Origin: Capnocytophaga sp. oral taxon 863 str. F0517
GTDB taxonomy: Bacteria > Bacteroidota > Bacteroidia > Flavobacteriales > Flavobacteriaceae
NCBI RefSeq assembly: GCF_000466425.1
Contig: NZ_KE992174.1
Coordinates: 1-47,678, forward strand
DNA: 47,678 nt
Direction: 5' to 3'
How positions within the stretch are numbered: position 1 is the stretch's first letter; each line of letters begins with the position of its first letter. A program made the position numbers and the translations under genes. Of the stretch, positions 8,797-16,486 are shown piece by piece. The notes below the pieces were generated by a model. It had not been told where the DNA came from, ran no database searches, and was given only the letters and a program-made list of their open reading frames with translations.

Positions 8797-9459
8797 TCAG
8801 AATATGGTGAGTTGTTTCAGGCGATATTCCACCCCTATGGAGAGGAAAGAGTGCCTGAAGACATTTGCATTTCCCAAGTCTAAGGGGGAGAGAGCAGGGT
8901 GTTTTTTGTCAAATAAATTGGTCAGAGAATGGGTATAGCGGAGTTCGGAGGCTAGGTTGTCTCCAAGTCGTACTCTAAAGCCTAAGACAACCGCAAAGTC
9001 GAAGTTGCGATAGACACTTTTGTCTAAAAAGTTGTCTCCCTGATAGAAGATAGGATCTTCGGAACCTATTTCGGGCTTTACGATTAAGAACCCGAACTGA
9101 GGGCCTGTCAGTAGGGTAAGCTTTTCATGGAGTTTCAGATGGGTAAGGATGGGGATATTCAGGTAATCGGTATTCATAGAGGCCGTATAGGGCTGGTCAT
9201 GGAGCGCTAAGGTCTCATGCTCCCAGCGGGCGCCCTCTCGAGAGAAAAGGATTTCAGGCTGTAGGGAAAAAATACGCCCTAAGAATAGCTCCCCATAAGC
9301 TCCTACATAGAGGCCTAATTTTCCCTTGAAAGAAGAGACCTCGGAGCCATTGCCACTGAGGTTCACATAGCTAAGGCCTCCCTTGACACCCACATCAAAC
9401 TCCTGTGCAGTGGCTAAAAAAGAGAGGGAAAAGAAGCAAAAAAGGAAATATTTTTTCAT
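8797..9459 (-). CDS. Outer membrane beta-barrel (porin family, PorT-like) protein
   Basis: The 220-aa protein has a signal peptide ending at 'ATAQ' (about residue 19) followed by alternating amphipathic strands. It opens with 'FDVGVKGGLSYVNLSG', and 'GLYVGAYGELFLG..FSLQPEILFSREGA' follows, the hallmark of the small 8-strand barrel family (OMP_b-brl_2) abundant in Bacteroidota. It ends in 'LSIGVEYRLKQL'. It probably heads a two-gene operon with the beta-helix lipoprotein downstream. Its specific function is unknown. Confidence 0.82.
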   Translation of the reverse strand: MKKYFLFCFFSLSFLATAQEFDVGVKGGLSYVNLSGNGSEVSSFKGKLGLYVGAYGELFLGRIFSLQPEILFSREGARWEHETLALHDQPYTASMNTDYLNIPILTHLKLHEKLTLLTGPQFGFLIVKPEIGSEDPIFYQGDNFLDKSVYRNFDFAVVLGFRVRLGDNLASELRYTHSLTNLFDKKHPALSPLDLGNANVFRHSFLSIGVEYRLKQLTIF

Positions 9460-9523
9460 AATAGAATATTGGTCAAAAGGAGATATCCTCTTGAAGAAGA
9501 AATCTCATAGATAAAACAATGTG

Positions 9524-9531
9524 CAAAAATA
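9524..9531 (-). promoter_or_regulatory. Promoter -7 element for the beta-barrel gene
   Basis: The minus strand reads TATTTTTG about 65 nt upstream of the start at 9459. Confidence 0.5.
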
Positions 9532-9681
9532 GTAAAAAAACGAGAACAGTTATTCTGTAGGGTAGGTATTTCCTAAAAAAAGATATTCACGGCTTTAGAA
9601 GTTAAATATAGGAAAAGAGTGTTAAAAGTAAGCAATAAAGAGAGGTGGAATGGGCGGGGAGAAAAATTTTTCTAATTTTGC

Positions 9682-9711
9682 TTGTGGAATAGAATTAAGT
9701 TTGTATCTTTG
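9682..9711 (+). promoter_or_regulatory. Promoter for greA-hit
   Basis: TTG at 9682-9684, a 19-nt spacer, then TATCTTTG at 9704-9711. This is a near-ideal Bacteroidota promoter, about 155 nt before greA. Confidence 0.75.
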
Positions 9712-9866
9712 CCCCTATGTAAGCAGTGCCTAGGGGCAAGGAGCCTTGGTGCTGACTATCAAGTAATTACTTCATTCCAGTTAAGAGAAAATAAGTGAGA
9801 GCTTAGAGAACTTTGCTGGGGTGTTATTTTTTTATAAGTTTATCAACCTAAAAAGCATAGAAAAAG
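9712..9866 (+). other. Structured 5' leader of greA
   Basis: The long leader opens with a short hairpin, GCCCCTA (9711-9717) pairing perfectly with TAGGGGC (9731-9737), placed at or just before the predicted transcription start. The rest has no recognised riboswitch and ends in a T-rich stretch before the start codon. Confidence 0.4.
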
Positions 9867-10337
9867 ATGAAAGTAGCTTATTACACTGAAGAAGGCTTAA
9901 AAGCGCTGAAGGCAGAATTGGATCAGCTTCGTGATGTAGAAAGGCCACGAGCCTCACAAGCGATAGCAGAAGCCAGAGATAAGGGAGACCTTTCAGAGAA
10001 TGCGGAATATGATGCGGCAAAGGAAGCCCAAGGGCTTTTAGAGCTAAAGATAGCAAAGTTAGAAGAGCTGGTAGCCAGTGCACGTGTGATAGATGAATCC
10101 CAGTTGGATACCTCCAAAGTACTGATACTCTCCACGGTAAAGCTCAAGAACAAGGCCAACAATGCAGTGATGACCTATACCTTGGTAGCCGAGAGTGAGG
10201 CTGACCTCAAGAGTGGTAAGATCTCGGTAAGTTCCCCTATAGGGCGCGGCCTATTGGGCAAATCAGTAGGCGATATAGCTGAAATAAAGGTGCCTAATGG
10301 CACCCTTCAGATGGAGATTATAGAAATAACCCGATAA
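9867..10337 (+). CDS. greA: Transcription elongation factor GreA
   Basis: GreA rescues backtracked RNA polymerase by stimulating cleavage of the transcript 3' end in the secondary channel. At 156 aa it is the usual length. The N-terminal coiled coil ends in the signature 'ARDKGDLSENAEYDAAKE' carrying the acidic tip residues, and the C-terminal globular domain includes 'SPIGRGLLGKSVGD'. The hit gene begins 12 nt downstream in the same operon, and both end at the terminator at 10768. Confidence 0.96.
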   Translation: MKVAYYTEEGLKALKAELDQLRDVERPRASQAIAEARDKGDLSENAEYDAAKEAQGLLELKIAKLEELVASARVIDESQLDTSKVLILSTVKLKNKANNAVMTYTLVAESEADLKSGKISVSSPIGRGLLGKSVGDIAEIKVPNGTLQMEIIEITR

Positions 10338-10349
10338 AAATAATTGCAC

Positions 10350-10739
10350 ATGGCATCTATCTTTACAAAAATTATTCAAGGTGAAATCCCATGCTACAAG
10401 ATAGCAGAGGACGAACACTGTTTTGCCTTTTTGGACATCAACCCCAATGCCATTGGGCATACCCTTTGTATCCCTAAGCAGGAAGTAGATAAGCTCTTTG
10501 ATTTGGAGCCGGAGCGTTATCACCAGCTACTTGAGTTTGCTCGCCGCGTAGCCATTGCCCTTGAGAAGGCGATTCCTTGTGAGCGCGTAGGGATGGCCGT
10601 TGTAGGGTTGGAGGTACATCATGCCCATATACACCTGATACCTATTAGTCAAATGAGTGAGATGACCTTTCAAGAGAAGGTGAAACTTACCCCTGAAGAA
10701 TTTCAGGAAGTGGCCGATAAGGTAAAGGCTTATTTGTAG
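10350..10739 (+). CDS. HIT family protein (histidine triad nucleotide-binding)
   Basis: The 129-aa protein begins at the ATG at 10350; a TTG six bases upstream is less likely. It has the histidine triad 'HHAHIH' (residues 90-95), whose central His is the nucleophile for hydrolysing nucleotide phosphoramidates or dinucleoside polyphosphates, and the N-terminal 'IFTKIIQGEIPCYKI' block of Hint-like proteins. The physiological substrate is not known. It is the second gene of the greA operon. Confidence 0.92.
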   Translation: MASIFTKIIQGEIPCYKIAEDEHCFAFLDINPNAIGHTLCIPKQEVDKLFDLEPERYHQLLEFARRVAIALEKAIPCERVGMAVVGLEVHHAHIHLIPISQMSEMTFQEKVKLTPEEFQEVADKVKAYL

Positions 10740-10767
10740 AAAGTTGTCATCATAATGTTTATTAATA

Positions 10768-10803
10768 AACTTTGCTAAAGAGCTTCTTTGGCAAAGTTTT
10801 TTT
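10768..10803 (+). terminator. Rho-independent terminator of greA-hit
   Basis: The stem AAACTTTGC...GCAAAGTTT, extended by inner pairs, is followed by T-rich sequence. Confidence 0.82.
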
Positions 10804-10845
10804 GCGAAAAGTAAAAAAACAATTCTATTTTTGGTAGAAAATTCT

Positions 10846-10853
10846 TATATTTG
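10846..10853 (+). promoter_or_regulatory. Promoter -7 element for the two-domain acyltransferase
   Basis: TATATTTG, 79 nt before the start at 10933. No -33 TTG lies at the ideal distance. Confidence 0.5.
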
Positions 10854-10932
10854 CATTTTGAAAAAGACATATACCAACAATAGAAATAAATCATTTATTG
10901 AGGTTAAACAAACAGATGAATTATAATAATTT

Positions 10933-12747
10933 ATGGGACTGATTACAGCCAAGGAACTAGCGAAGGCGGCGCATTTAGACCGTTTTGGGGTGGTGGGAAC
11001 CTTTGCAGGATGGGGGCTTTTGCATTTGTTGCGCTTGGCACCTCTCAATAGAGTTTATGACAGGAACAAACATCTTCAAGGGGTAGCATTTTTAGAGGCT
11101 TTGCTTCAAGAGTTCAAGGTACATTATGATGTGAGAGAGGAGGACTTGAAGAAAATCCCCAAGGAAGGCCCCTTTATTACGATTTCTAACCATCCATTGG
11201 GAGGGTTGGATGGGATTCTTTTGCTGCGACTTCTCTTGGAACAACGTCCTGACTATAAGGTGATGGCCAATTTCCTTTTGGCACGTATAGCCCCCTTGGA
11301 TCCTTACATTATTCAGGTCAATCCTTTTGAGAAACACAAGGATGCCTCCTCGAGCCTTATGGGGTTCAAGCAGGCCTTGGCACACCTCAAGGAAGGAAAG
11401 CCCTTGGGAATATTCCCTGCTGGAGAGGTTTCCACTCAGCCCAGTGGAAATATTTATGTGGATAAAACATGGGACAAATCGGCCATGAAGCTCATCAAAA
11501 AAGCCAATGTGCCCATCATTCCTATCTATTTTCATGCTAAAAATAGTCCTTTGTTCTACCAATTGGCCAAACAAAGTGATTTGTTGCGTACTGCAAAGCT
11601 CCCTTCAGAGTTGCTCTCCCAAAAAAATAAGACGATAGGGGTTCGTATAGGGCGCCCTATATTGCCTAAGGCTCAGGAGGAGATGGAAGACCTCTATGAA
11701 TTTTCCAATTTTCTAAGAAAGAAAACCTATTTGCTCTCCAATACTTATGAGCAAAAGAAGCTCTTCAAGAGCTTTGCCTCTATGATCAGGGTTAAGAACA
11801 ACAAAGACCCAGAGGAAGTAGCCCCTGCTATCGCTCCTGGTTTGTTGGAGAAAGAGATTATAAATCTGCGCTTGCAATCCGGTACGCGCCTTCTTCAACA
11901 TAAGGAATACGAGATATTCCTAGCCAAGGCAGAGGATATCCCCAATATCCTCCATGAGATAGGGCGGCTTCGTGAGCTTACCTTCCGAGAAGTAGGGGAG
12001 GGGACTAATCTTTCGATAGACTTGGACGAATACGATGCTTATTATCGCCATCTTTTCCTATGGGAGAGTGATACCAAGCGCATCATAGGAGCTTATCGAA
12101 TGGGGTTGGGTAGTGATTTCTTTGACCTCTATGGGGTCAATGGCTTCTATACTCATAGCCTCTTTAGGTTTGACCCTGAACTGAATACCATGCTGCGACA
12201 AACCATAGAGATGGGGCGTGCCTTTGTGGTAGGTGACTACCAACAAAAACCGATGCCCTTATTCCTTTTGTGGAAAGGAATCGCACTGACGACCTTACAC
12301 TTTCCCGAACACAAGTACCTGCTTGGAGGGGTAAGTATCTCCAACCAGTTCTCAGACTTCTCTAAATCACTGATGATAGAGTTCATGAAGTCCAACTTCT
12401 ACGATCCCTATATTGCCCAATATGTAAAACCGAAGAAGGAATACAAGGTGCGACTCAAGGATGCCGATAAGGACTTTATATTGGATGAAACCCAATCAGA
12501 CCTGAATAAATTTGACAAAATCATCGATGAGCTGGAACCAGGTAACCTACGCCTTCCGGTACTGATTAAGAAATATATCAAGCAGAATGCTAAGGTGATC
12601 GCCTTCAATGTAGATCCACTATTCAATAATGCCATTGATGGGCTTATGTACATCCGTATCGATGACCTACCTGAGAGTACCATCAAGCCTGCTATAGAGG
12701 AGTTCCAATCCCAGATAGAGCGAGGAGAAATAGATCCTAAGGATTAG
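10933..12747 (+). CDS. Bifunctional acyltransferase, OlsF/GlsF-like (amino-acid lipid synthesis)
   Basis: The 604-aa protein has two parts. Residues about 60-270 form a PlsC-type O-acyltransferase: 'SNHPLGGLDG' carries the His and Asp, spaced Hx5D rather than Hx4D, and 'FPAGEVST' follows. Residues about 310-500 form a GNAT-like N-acyltransferase related to OlsB: 'RYR'-type strands, 'FREVGEGTNLSIDLDEYD', 'GAYRMGLG' and 'EMGRAFV'. Fusions in this order are known as OlsF in Serratia proteamaculans and Flavobacterium johnsoniae, where the halves N-acylate ornithine and then O-acylate it. In Bacteroidota the same chemistry also yields glycine lipids, so the amino acid is open. It is a single gene with its own promoter and a shared terminator. 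Confidence 0.8.
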   Translation: MGLITAKELAKAAHLDRFGVVGTFAGWGLLHLLRLAPLNRVYDRNKHLQGVAFLEALLQEFKVHYDVREEDLKKIPKEGPFITISNHPLGGLDGILLLRLLLEQRPDYKVMANFLLARIAPLDPYIIQVNPFEKHKDASSSLMGFKQALAHLKEGKPLGIFPAGEVSTQPSGNIYVDKTWDKSAMKLIKKANVPIIPIYFHAKNSPLFYQLAKQSDLLRTAKLPSELLSQKNKTIGVRIGRPILPKAQEEMEDLYEFSNFLRKKTYLLSNTYEQKKLFKSFASMIRVKNNKDPEEVAPAIAPGLLEKEIINLRLQSGTRLLQHKEYEIFLAKAEDIPNILHEIGRLRELTFREVGEGTNLSIDLDEYDAYYRHLFLWESDTKRIIGAYRMGLGSDFFDLYGVNGFYTHSLFRFDPELNTMLRQTIEMGRAFVVGDYQQKPMPLFLLWKGIALTTLHFPEHKYLLGGVSISNQFSDFSKSLMIEFMKSNFYDPYIAQYVKPKKEYKVRLKDADKDFILDETQSDLNKFDKIIDELEPGNLRLPVLIKKYIKQNAKVIAFNVDPLFNNAIDGLMYIRIDDLPESTIKPAIEEFQSQIERGEIDPKD

Positions 12748-12765
12748 CCTCTAAGGCGTAAAAGC

Positions 12766-12798
12766 AAAAAGTCGTGCCGATTATAGGCACGACTTTTT
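12766..12798. terminator. Bidirectional terminator between convergent genes
   Basis: A perfect 13-bp stem, AAAAAGTCGTGCC / GGCACGACTTTTT, with a 7-nt loop. It has A-tracts and T-tracts on both sides, so it can serve the acyltransferase gene and the TonB-receptor gene. Confidence 0.9.
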
Positions 12799-12821
12799 CA
12801 TTTATGAGAGGCTATGAACAC

Positions 12822-14927
12822 TTAGAAAGAGAAGGTAACTCCTATGATACCGTTGGCCTCAGCCGCAGGATAGTATAGTGGCTTGTTCTTCTTGTATCGA
12901 GCATTGGGAACATACTTCTTATTCAAGAGGTTATTACCCGTAGCGGTGAACAAGATGGACTTGCATACCTTTTTTGGGAATAGCTCGTAAGAAAGCTGTA
13001 GTGAGTGCACTAAATAGCTGTCTAACTTAGCATTGTCTTGGTTTTCATTGCTAAGATATTGTTCGCCTACATACTTGGAAATGAGGTTTATTTGAAAGTT
13101 CTCTACAGGTATAAAAGTAAAGGCATTGCCTGCTACCCAGCTGGGAGAGAAAGAAATTTGGGTATTTCCTAAGTTCAAGAGTTCGTTAGGATGGTTAGGG
13201 TCTTTGATCTTGTAGTCAATATTTTTATTTTGGCTATAGGATACATTGGGAGCCCATTGCCACTTAGAGCTAAGACGTACCTTGGCATCTACTTCTATAC
13301 CAACACGATAGCCATCACTATTACGATGGATAGGATAACCTTTGTCATTAAGGTCTCCAGTGCCCACTAACTGATCCTTATATAGCATATAGTATAGGTT
13401 GGTATTGAGTTTTACCTTATCGGTATCATACCGCCAGCCCAATTCTAAGTCATTGAGTTTCTCATGCTTAGGAAATTCAGCGCCGTTTTCTCTATCTAAG
13501 GCATAATTTTTATAATCATTTCGATTGGGCTCTTTGGTTACATGTGCGAATGAGAAATAAATAGTGTTTTTAGGATCGAAATAGTAGTTAAGTCCAGCTT
13601 TTGGGTTTAATGTAGATAGTGTTTCGTTAAAATCTACCTCTTCAAGAAAGGTTTTGAAGTGAGTATATCGGTATTGTACATCTCCAAATAGGCTGAGCTT
13701 AGGCGCTATTTGCCAAGTGAGTTTGGCAAAGGCTGATCCTTCTTTCTTATTTCCATAGACATTCTTACCCATCGGTTCTTTGTAAGAATAGCCACCGGTC
13801 TCCTTCCAAAGATACTCATCAAAGTGATTGCCTTCATATACATTGGCAGCTCCCCCTAAGACTAGGTCGATGCTATTTTTACGATAATTGGTAGAAAAGA
13901 CGGTACCATAGAAGTCATTGTCTAGCAGATAGCGAATGATGAAATTGCCAGATCCCCAATTGTCCATTTCTTCCCAATAACCACGGCCTTTGGTATAGTG
14001 TAAGGAGAAAGTACTATTCCAGTAAGGGTTCCACTTCTCGCTCCAGTGGAGTTGGGCATTGTCCTGCTGATAGACGTTGACATCGTTGTCATAGAAGAGG
14101 GTTTGTCCGTCTTTGACATATTTTCCGGCAGGATTGTATTTTCTATCTTTTTCCAATTGCTGGGCAGTAATACCCTTGTAAGCGAGGTAGCTTTTCACAT
14201 TTCCCCCAAAAATAAGTCCTTTGATCAGAGTATGCTCATCCTGATAGGCGCCTTGTAGGAAATACGACTTGAGGTTGGAGAAAGCACGATCTATATAACC
14301 ATCGGAATTGACTTTGGAGAAGTTTCCTTTGACTTCGAAGTGGTCATTGAGCTTTCCTGTGGAGAGTTTTACCGTATGCCTATGTGTATTGTAGGAACCT
14401 AAATAGTTGGCGATCTCAGCGTAAGCCTTATCGGAGAAAGCCTCGGTCATCACATTAAGACTTGCCCCGAAGGATCCAGCTCCATTGGTAGAGGTACCTG
14501 CCCCACGTTGTACCTGAATACTCTCGGCAGAAGTGGCCAAGTCTGATAAGTTGGAGAAGAAAATTCCTTGAGACTCTGCATCGTTATAAGGAACCCCATT
14601 GATGGTCATATTGATACGATAGTTGTCATTGCCTCGGATGTAGATATGGGTATCTCCATAGCCGATACCATCTTCGGCAGAGGAAACCACATTGGGCAGA
14701 TGGTCCAGCAATAAGGGAATTTGCTGACCAACATTCTTCTGTTGGATCTCCTTTTTAGAGACATTGGAGAAGGCTACCGGTGTAGACTTCTTGGCTCGGA
14801 CGGCCTGGATGACCACTTCATCCAGTGCGATGGGTTGCTCCTTGGAGGAGTCATTCTCAGCGGGGGCTTCTTGCGCAAAGGCCTGAATAGAGAGGAGTAA
14901 AGCCCCACACAACCATTTTTTTTTCAT
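12822..14927 (-). CDS. TonB-dependent outer membrane receptor under a TPP riboswitch (probable thiamin transporter)
   Basis: The 701-aa protein starts at 14927, where the Lys-rich signal peptide begins and ends near 'AFAQ'; eight extra upstream codons are unlikely. After the TonB box region ('LDEVVIQAVRAKK') comes the plug domain (about 40-150, 'IYIRGNDNYRINMTINGVPYND' and 'QVQRGAGTS'). The ~22-strand barrel ends in a terminal Phe ('GVTFSF'). Its mRNA leader holds a TPP riboswitch with a terminator, so transcription should fall when thiamin pyrophosphate is plentiful. Thiamin-regulated receptors of this kind are known from comparative genomics in Bacteroidota. No pnuT or thiamin kinase gene lies beside it. 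ExbB-ExbD-TonB at 23.4 kb may power it. Confidence 0.87.
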   Translation of the reverse strand: MKKKWLCGALLLSIQAFAQEAPAENDSSKEQPIALDEVVIQAVRAKKSTPVAFSNVSKKEIQQKNVGQQIPLLLDHLPNVVSSAEDGIGYGDTHIYIRGNDNYRINMTINGVPYNDAESQGIFFSNLSDLATSAESIQVQRGAGTSTNGAGSFGASLNVMTEAFSDKAYAEIANYLGSYNTHRHTVKLSTGKLNDHFEVKGNFSKVNSDGYIDRAFSNLKSYFLQGAYQDEHTLIKGLIFGGNVKSYLAYKGITAQQLEKDRKYNPAGKYVKDGQTLFYDNDVNVYQQDNAQLHWSEKWNPYWNSTFSLHYTKGRGYWEEMDNWGSGNFIIRYLLDNDFYGTVFSTNYRKNSIDLVLGGAANVYEGNHFDEYLWKETGGYSYKEPMGKNVYGNKKEGSAFAKLTWQIAPKLSLFGDVQYRYTHFKTFLEEVDFNETLSTLNPKAGLNYYFDPKNTIYFSFAHVTKEPNRNDYKNYALDRENGAEFPKHEKLNDLELGWRYDTDKVKLNTNLYYMLYKDQLVGTGDLNDKGYPIHRNSDGYRVGIEVDAKVRLSSKWQWAPNVSYSQNKNIDYKIKDPNHPNELLNLGNTQISFSPSWVAGNAFTFIPVENFQINLISKYVGEQYLSNENQDNAKLDSYLVHSLQLSYELFPKKVCKSILFTATGNNLLNKKYVPNARYKKNKPLYYPAAEANGIIGVTFSF

Positions 14928-14971
14928 GGTAAAAAGTGTTTTTACAAACAAAGGGGCATTATTTGTCTATT

Positions 14972-15013
14972 AAAAAAAGGCTTATTTTTGCTACCCAGGT
15001 GCAAAAATAAGCC
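14972..15013 (-). terminator. Riboswitch terminator (expression platform)
   Basis: On the minus strand a perfect 13-bp stem (GGCTTATTTTTGC / GCAAAAATAAGCC) with a 9-nt loop is followed by seven T. It lies between the TPP aptamer and the start codon, 44 nt before the gene, and is the off-state attenuator. Confidence 0.88.
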
Positions 15014-15051
15014 ACTTAAATTATATAGTAATCAGATAGTTTATTTTTTTC

Positions 15052-15120
15052 CTTTGACTGCATTACCAGCCTAAGTTCTATGGGTATGATCTCAGCTTTT
15101 TACAGCACCCCTTGAGATGA
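15052..15120 (-). promoter_or_regulatory. TPP (THI-box) riboswitch aptamer
   Basis: Reading the minus strand, the conserved pieces come in the right order: 'GGGGTGC' (15105-15111), 'CTGAGA' (15090-15095), 'ACCC' (15082-15085), the 'GAACTTAGGCTGG' region, and 'GGTAATGCAG' (15058-15067). These form the P2/P3 and P4/P5 arms that bind thiamin pyrophosphate. A transcription terminator follows, so ligand binding should stop transcription of the TonB receptor. Confidence 0.93.
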
Positions 15121-15123
15121 GCG

Positions 15124-15131
15124 CAAATTTA
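15124..15131 (-). promoter_or_regulatory. Promoter -7 element for riboswitch and TonB receptor
   Basis: The minus strand reads TAAATTTG immediately upstream of the aptamer, so the transcript would start close to its first stem. Confidence 0.55.
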
Positions 15132-15171
15132 CGAATTATTTTCGAACAACAGATTTTGTTTAATATTTTAT

Positions 15172-15870
15172 TTAGAATTTTAAATAAAAATTTTTGGTAA
15201 GTTCCTGATACTCTTGAGTGTATTGGTGTCGTTCTTTTTCTATGACAAGGGTTTGGGTAAGGGGGGGAAGTACCTTTTCGAAGGAGAGTAGTAGGAGGCT
15301 GCGCTTGATGGGAGCCTTGTGGTGTCCCCGAACGTGTAATAGCTGCTTTGGGTGGAGTCCTTGTAGTCGGGCTATTTCTAAAAAATCCTTCTCTTCCTTA
15401 TAGGGGATCACTACAGAGAATAATCCTGTGGGGGAAAGTAGCGCTGATACGCACTGAAGTAACTCGGAAAAGGGCAGATATTCGTTGGAGCGAGATAGCG
15501 CACGGGCTGCAACAGGGGAGAGGGTTTTCTCGGAGAAAAAAGGAGGGTTACTGATGATAAGGTCGTATTTTTCATCCTGGAAAAGGCGAATATCCTGTGT
15601 TTTGACCTCGATATGAGGCCAAGGAGCCCGTGAGATATTCTCTTGGCACTCCTGAGCGGCTAAGGTATCACACTCCACCGCACAGATATAGGCCTGGGGA
15701 AAGCGCTGTGCCATCATCAGGGACAATAGGCCTGTACCTGCTCCTATATCTAAGATACGGGTGGGAGCTACAGCAGGAGTCCAGGCACCTAATAGAACGC
15801 TATCGGTGCCTACTTTCATAGGGGAAAGCTCCTGAGAGATGGAAAACTGTTTGAAGTAGAAGTGACTCAA
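15172..15870 (-). CDS. tRNA1(Val) (adenine(37)-N6)-methyltransferase, TrmN6/YfiC type
   Basis: This SAM-dependent methyltransferase would modify A37 of tRNA-Val. It has the family's opening block 'FKQFSISQELSPMKVGTDSV' and the SAM-binding 'LDIGAGTGLLS' (about 40-50). The catalytic 'NPPFF' (108-112) identifies a base N-methyltransferase. The open frame runs back to 15954 inside smpB, but homology to the E. coli protein begins near 'FKQF'. I therefore prefer the TTG start at 15870 (232 aa), 10 nt after the smpB stop; the ATG at 15954 would overlap smpB by about 70 nt. It is probably co-transcribed with smpB. Confidence 0.8.
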   Translation of the reverse strand: MSHFYFKQFSISQELSPMKVGTDSVLLGAWTPAVAPTRILDIGAGTGLLSLMMAQRFPQAYICAVECDTLAAQECQENISRAPWPHIEVKTQDIRLFQDEKYDLIISNPPFFSEKTLSPVAARALSRSNEYLPFSELLQCVSALLSPTGLFSVVIPYKEEKDFLEIARLQGLHPKQLLHVRGHHKAPIKRSLLLLSFEKVLPPLTQTLVIEKERHQYTQEYQELTKNFYLKF

Positions 15871-15880
15871 GTGATAAAAA

Positions 15881-16351
15881 CTATTGGTAAGCCTTTTTGA
15901 TGCGATCCATTTGGCGTTTGTTGTCCCGATCCTTAATCGTTTCACGCTTGTCATGCATTTTTTTACCGCGAACTAAGGCGATTTCTACCTTGGCAAAGCC
16001 ATTTTCGCTTAGGAAAACGCGCAAAGGGACGATGGTAAGTCCTGTGTTTTTAACTTCCTTGTGTAGTTTTCGCAATTCTTTCTTCTTTAGCAGCAGTTTA
16101 CGTTCACTTTTAGGCTTATGGTTGTAATAAGTTCCCCAAGCGTATTCCTCGATTGTCATATTGATGACAAAGAGTTCGCTTTTCTCATTGAACTCACAGA
16201 AGCTCTCGGCGATGGAGGCTTTACCCAATCGGATAGACTTAATTTCAGTACCCTGAAGGACAATACCGGCGATGTATTTGTCTAAGATTTCATACTCAAA
16301 GCGAGCACGTCTGTTCTGTATATTGACGTTATTTTGGATAGAGGTTTTCAT
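15881..16351 (-). CDS. smpB: SsrA-binding protein SmpB
   Basis: SmpB carries tmRNA to stalled ribosomes for trans-translation. At 156 aa it is full length. It has the N-terminal block 'NRRARFEYEILDKYIAGIVLQGTEIKSIR', the internal 'EEYAWGTYYNHKPKSERKLLL', and the basic C-terminal tail 'KKMHDKRETIKDRDNKRQ' that enters the mRNA channel. trmN6 follows downstream on the same strand. A divergent promoter pair separates it from trpS. The tmRNA gene is not in this window. Confidence 0.96.
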   Translation of the reverse strand: MKTSIQNNVNIQNRRARFEYEILDKYIAGIVLQGTEIKSIRLGKASIAESFCEFNEKSELFVINMTIEEYAWGTYYNHKPKSERKLLLKKKELRKLHKEVKNTGLTIVPLRVFLSENGFAKVEIALVRGKKMHDKRETIKDRDNKRQMDRIKKAYQ

Positions 16352-16390
16352 GAATAAGTACGATATAAGTTAGTTCTTGTGTTAGGGGGG

Positions 16391-16398
16391 CAAAGATA
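16391..16398 (-). promoter_or_regulatory. Promoter -7 element for smpB
   Basis: The minus strand reads TATCTTTG 40 nt before smpB. Confidence 0.6.
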
Positions 16399-16441
16399 CG
16401 TTATTTTTATGTAAAAAGGCTTCTATGTGAATTAAAAGTTG

Positions 16442-16449
16442 TATTTTTG
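16442..16449 (+). promoter_or_regulatory. Promoter -7 element for trpS
   Basis: TATTTTTG, 38 nt before the trpS ATG and divergent from the smpB promoter. Confidence 0.6.
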
Positions 16450-16486
16450 CGGCATAAAAAAATGTTATTCTTTTAGGACAGAAACT

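Noticed and set aside
14979-15013. 35-bp palindrome with -7-like TATTTTTG on both strands, at first read as an operator for the TonB receptor
   Set aside because: It directly follows a TPP aptamer and has a T7 tract on the transcript side, so it is the riboswitch terminator.
15871-15954. Upstream extension of trmN6 to an ATG at 15954
   Set aside because: It lies inside smpB in another frame and adds residues not expected in the family.
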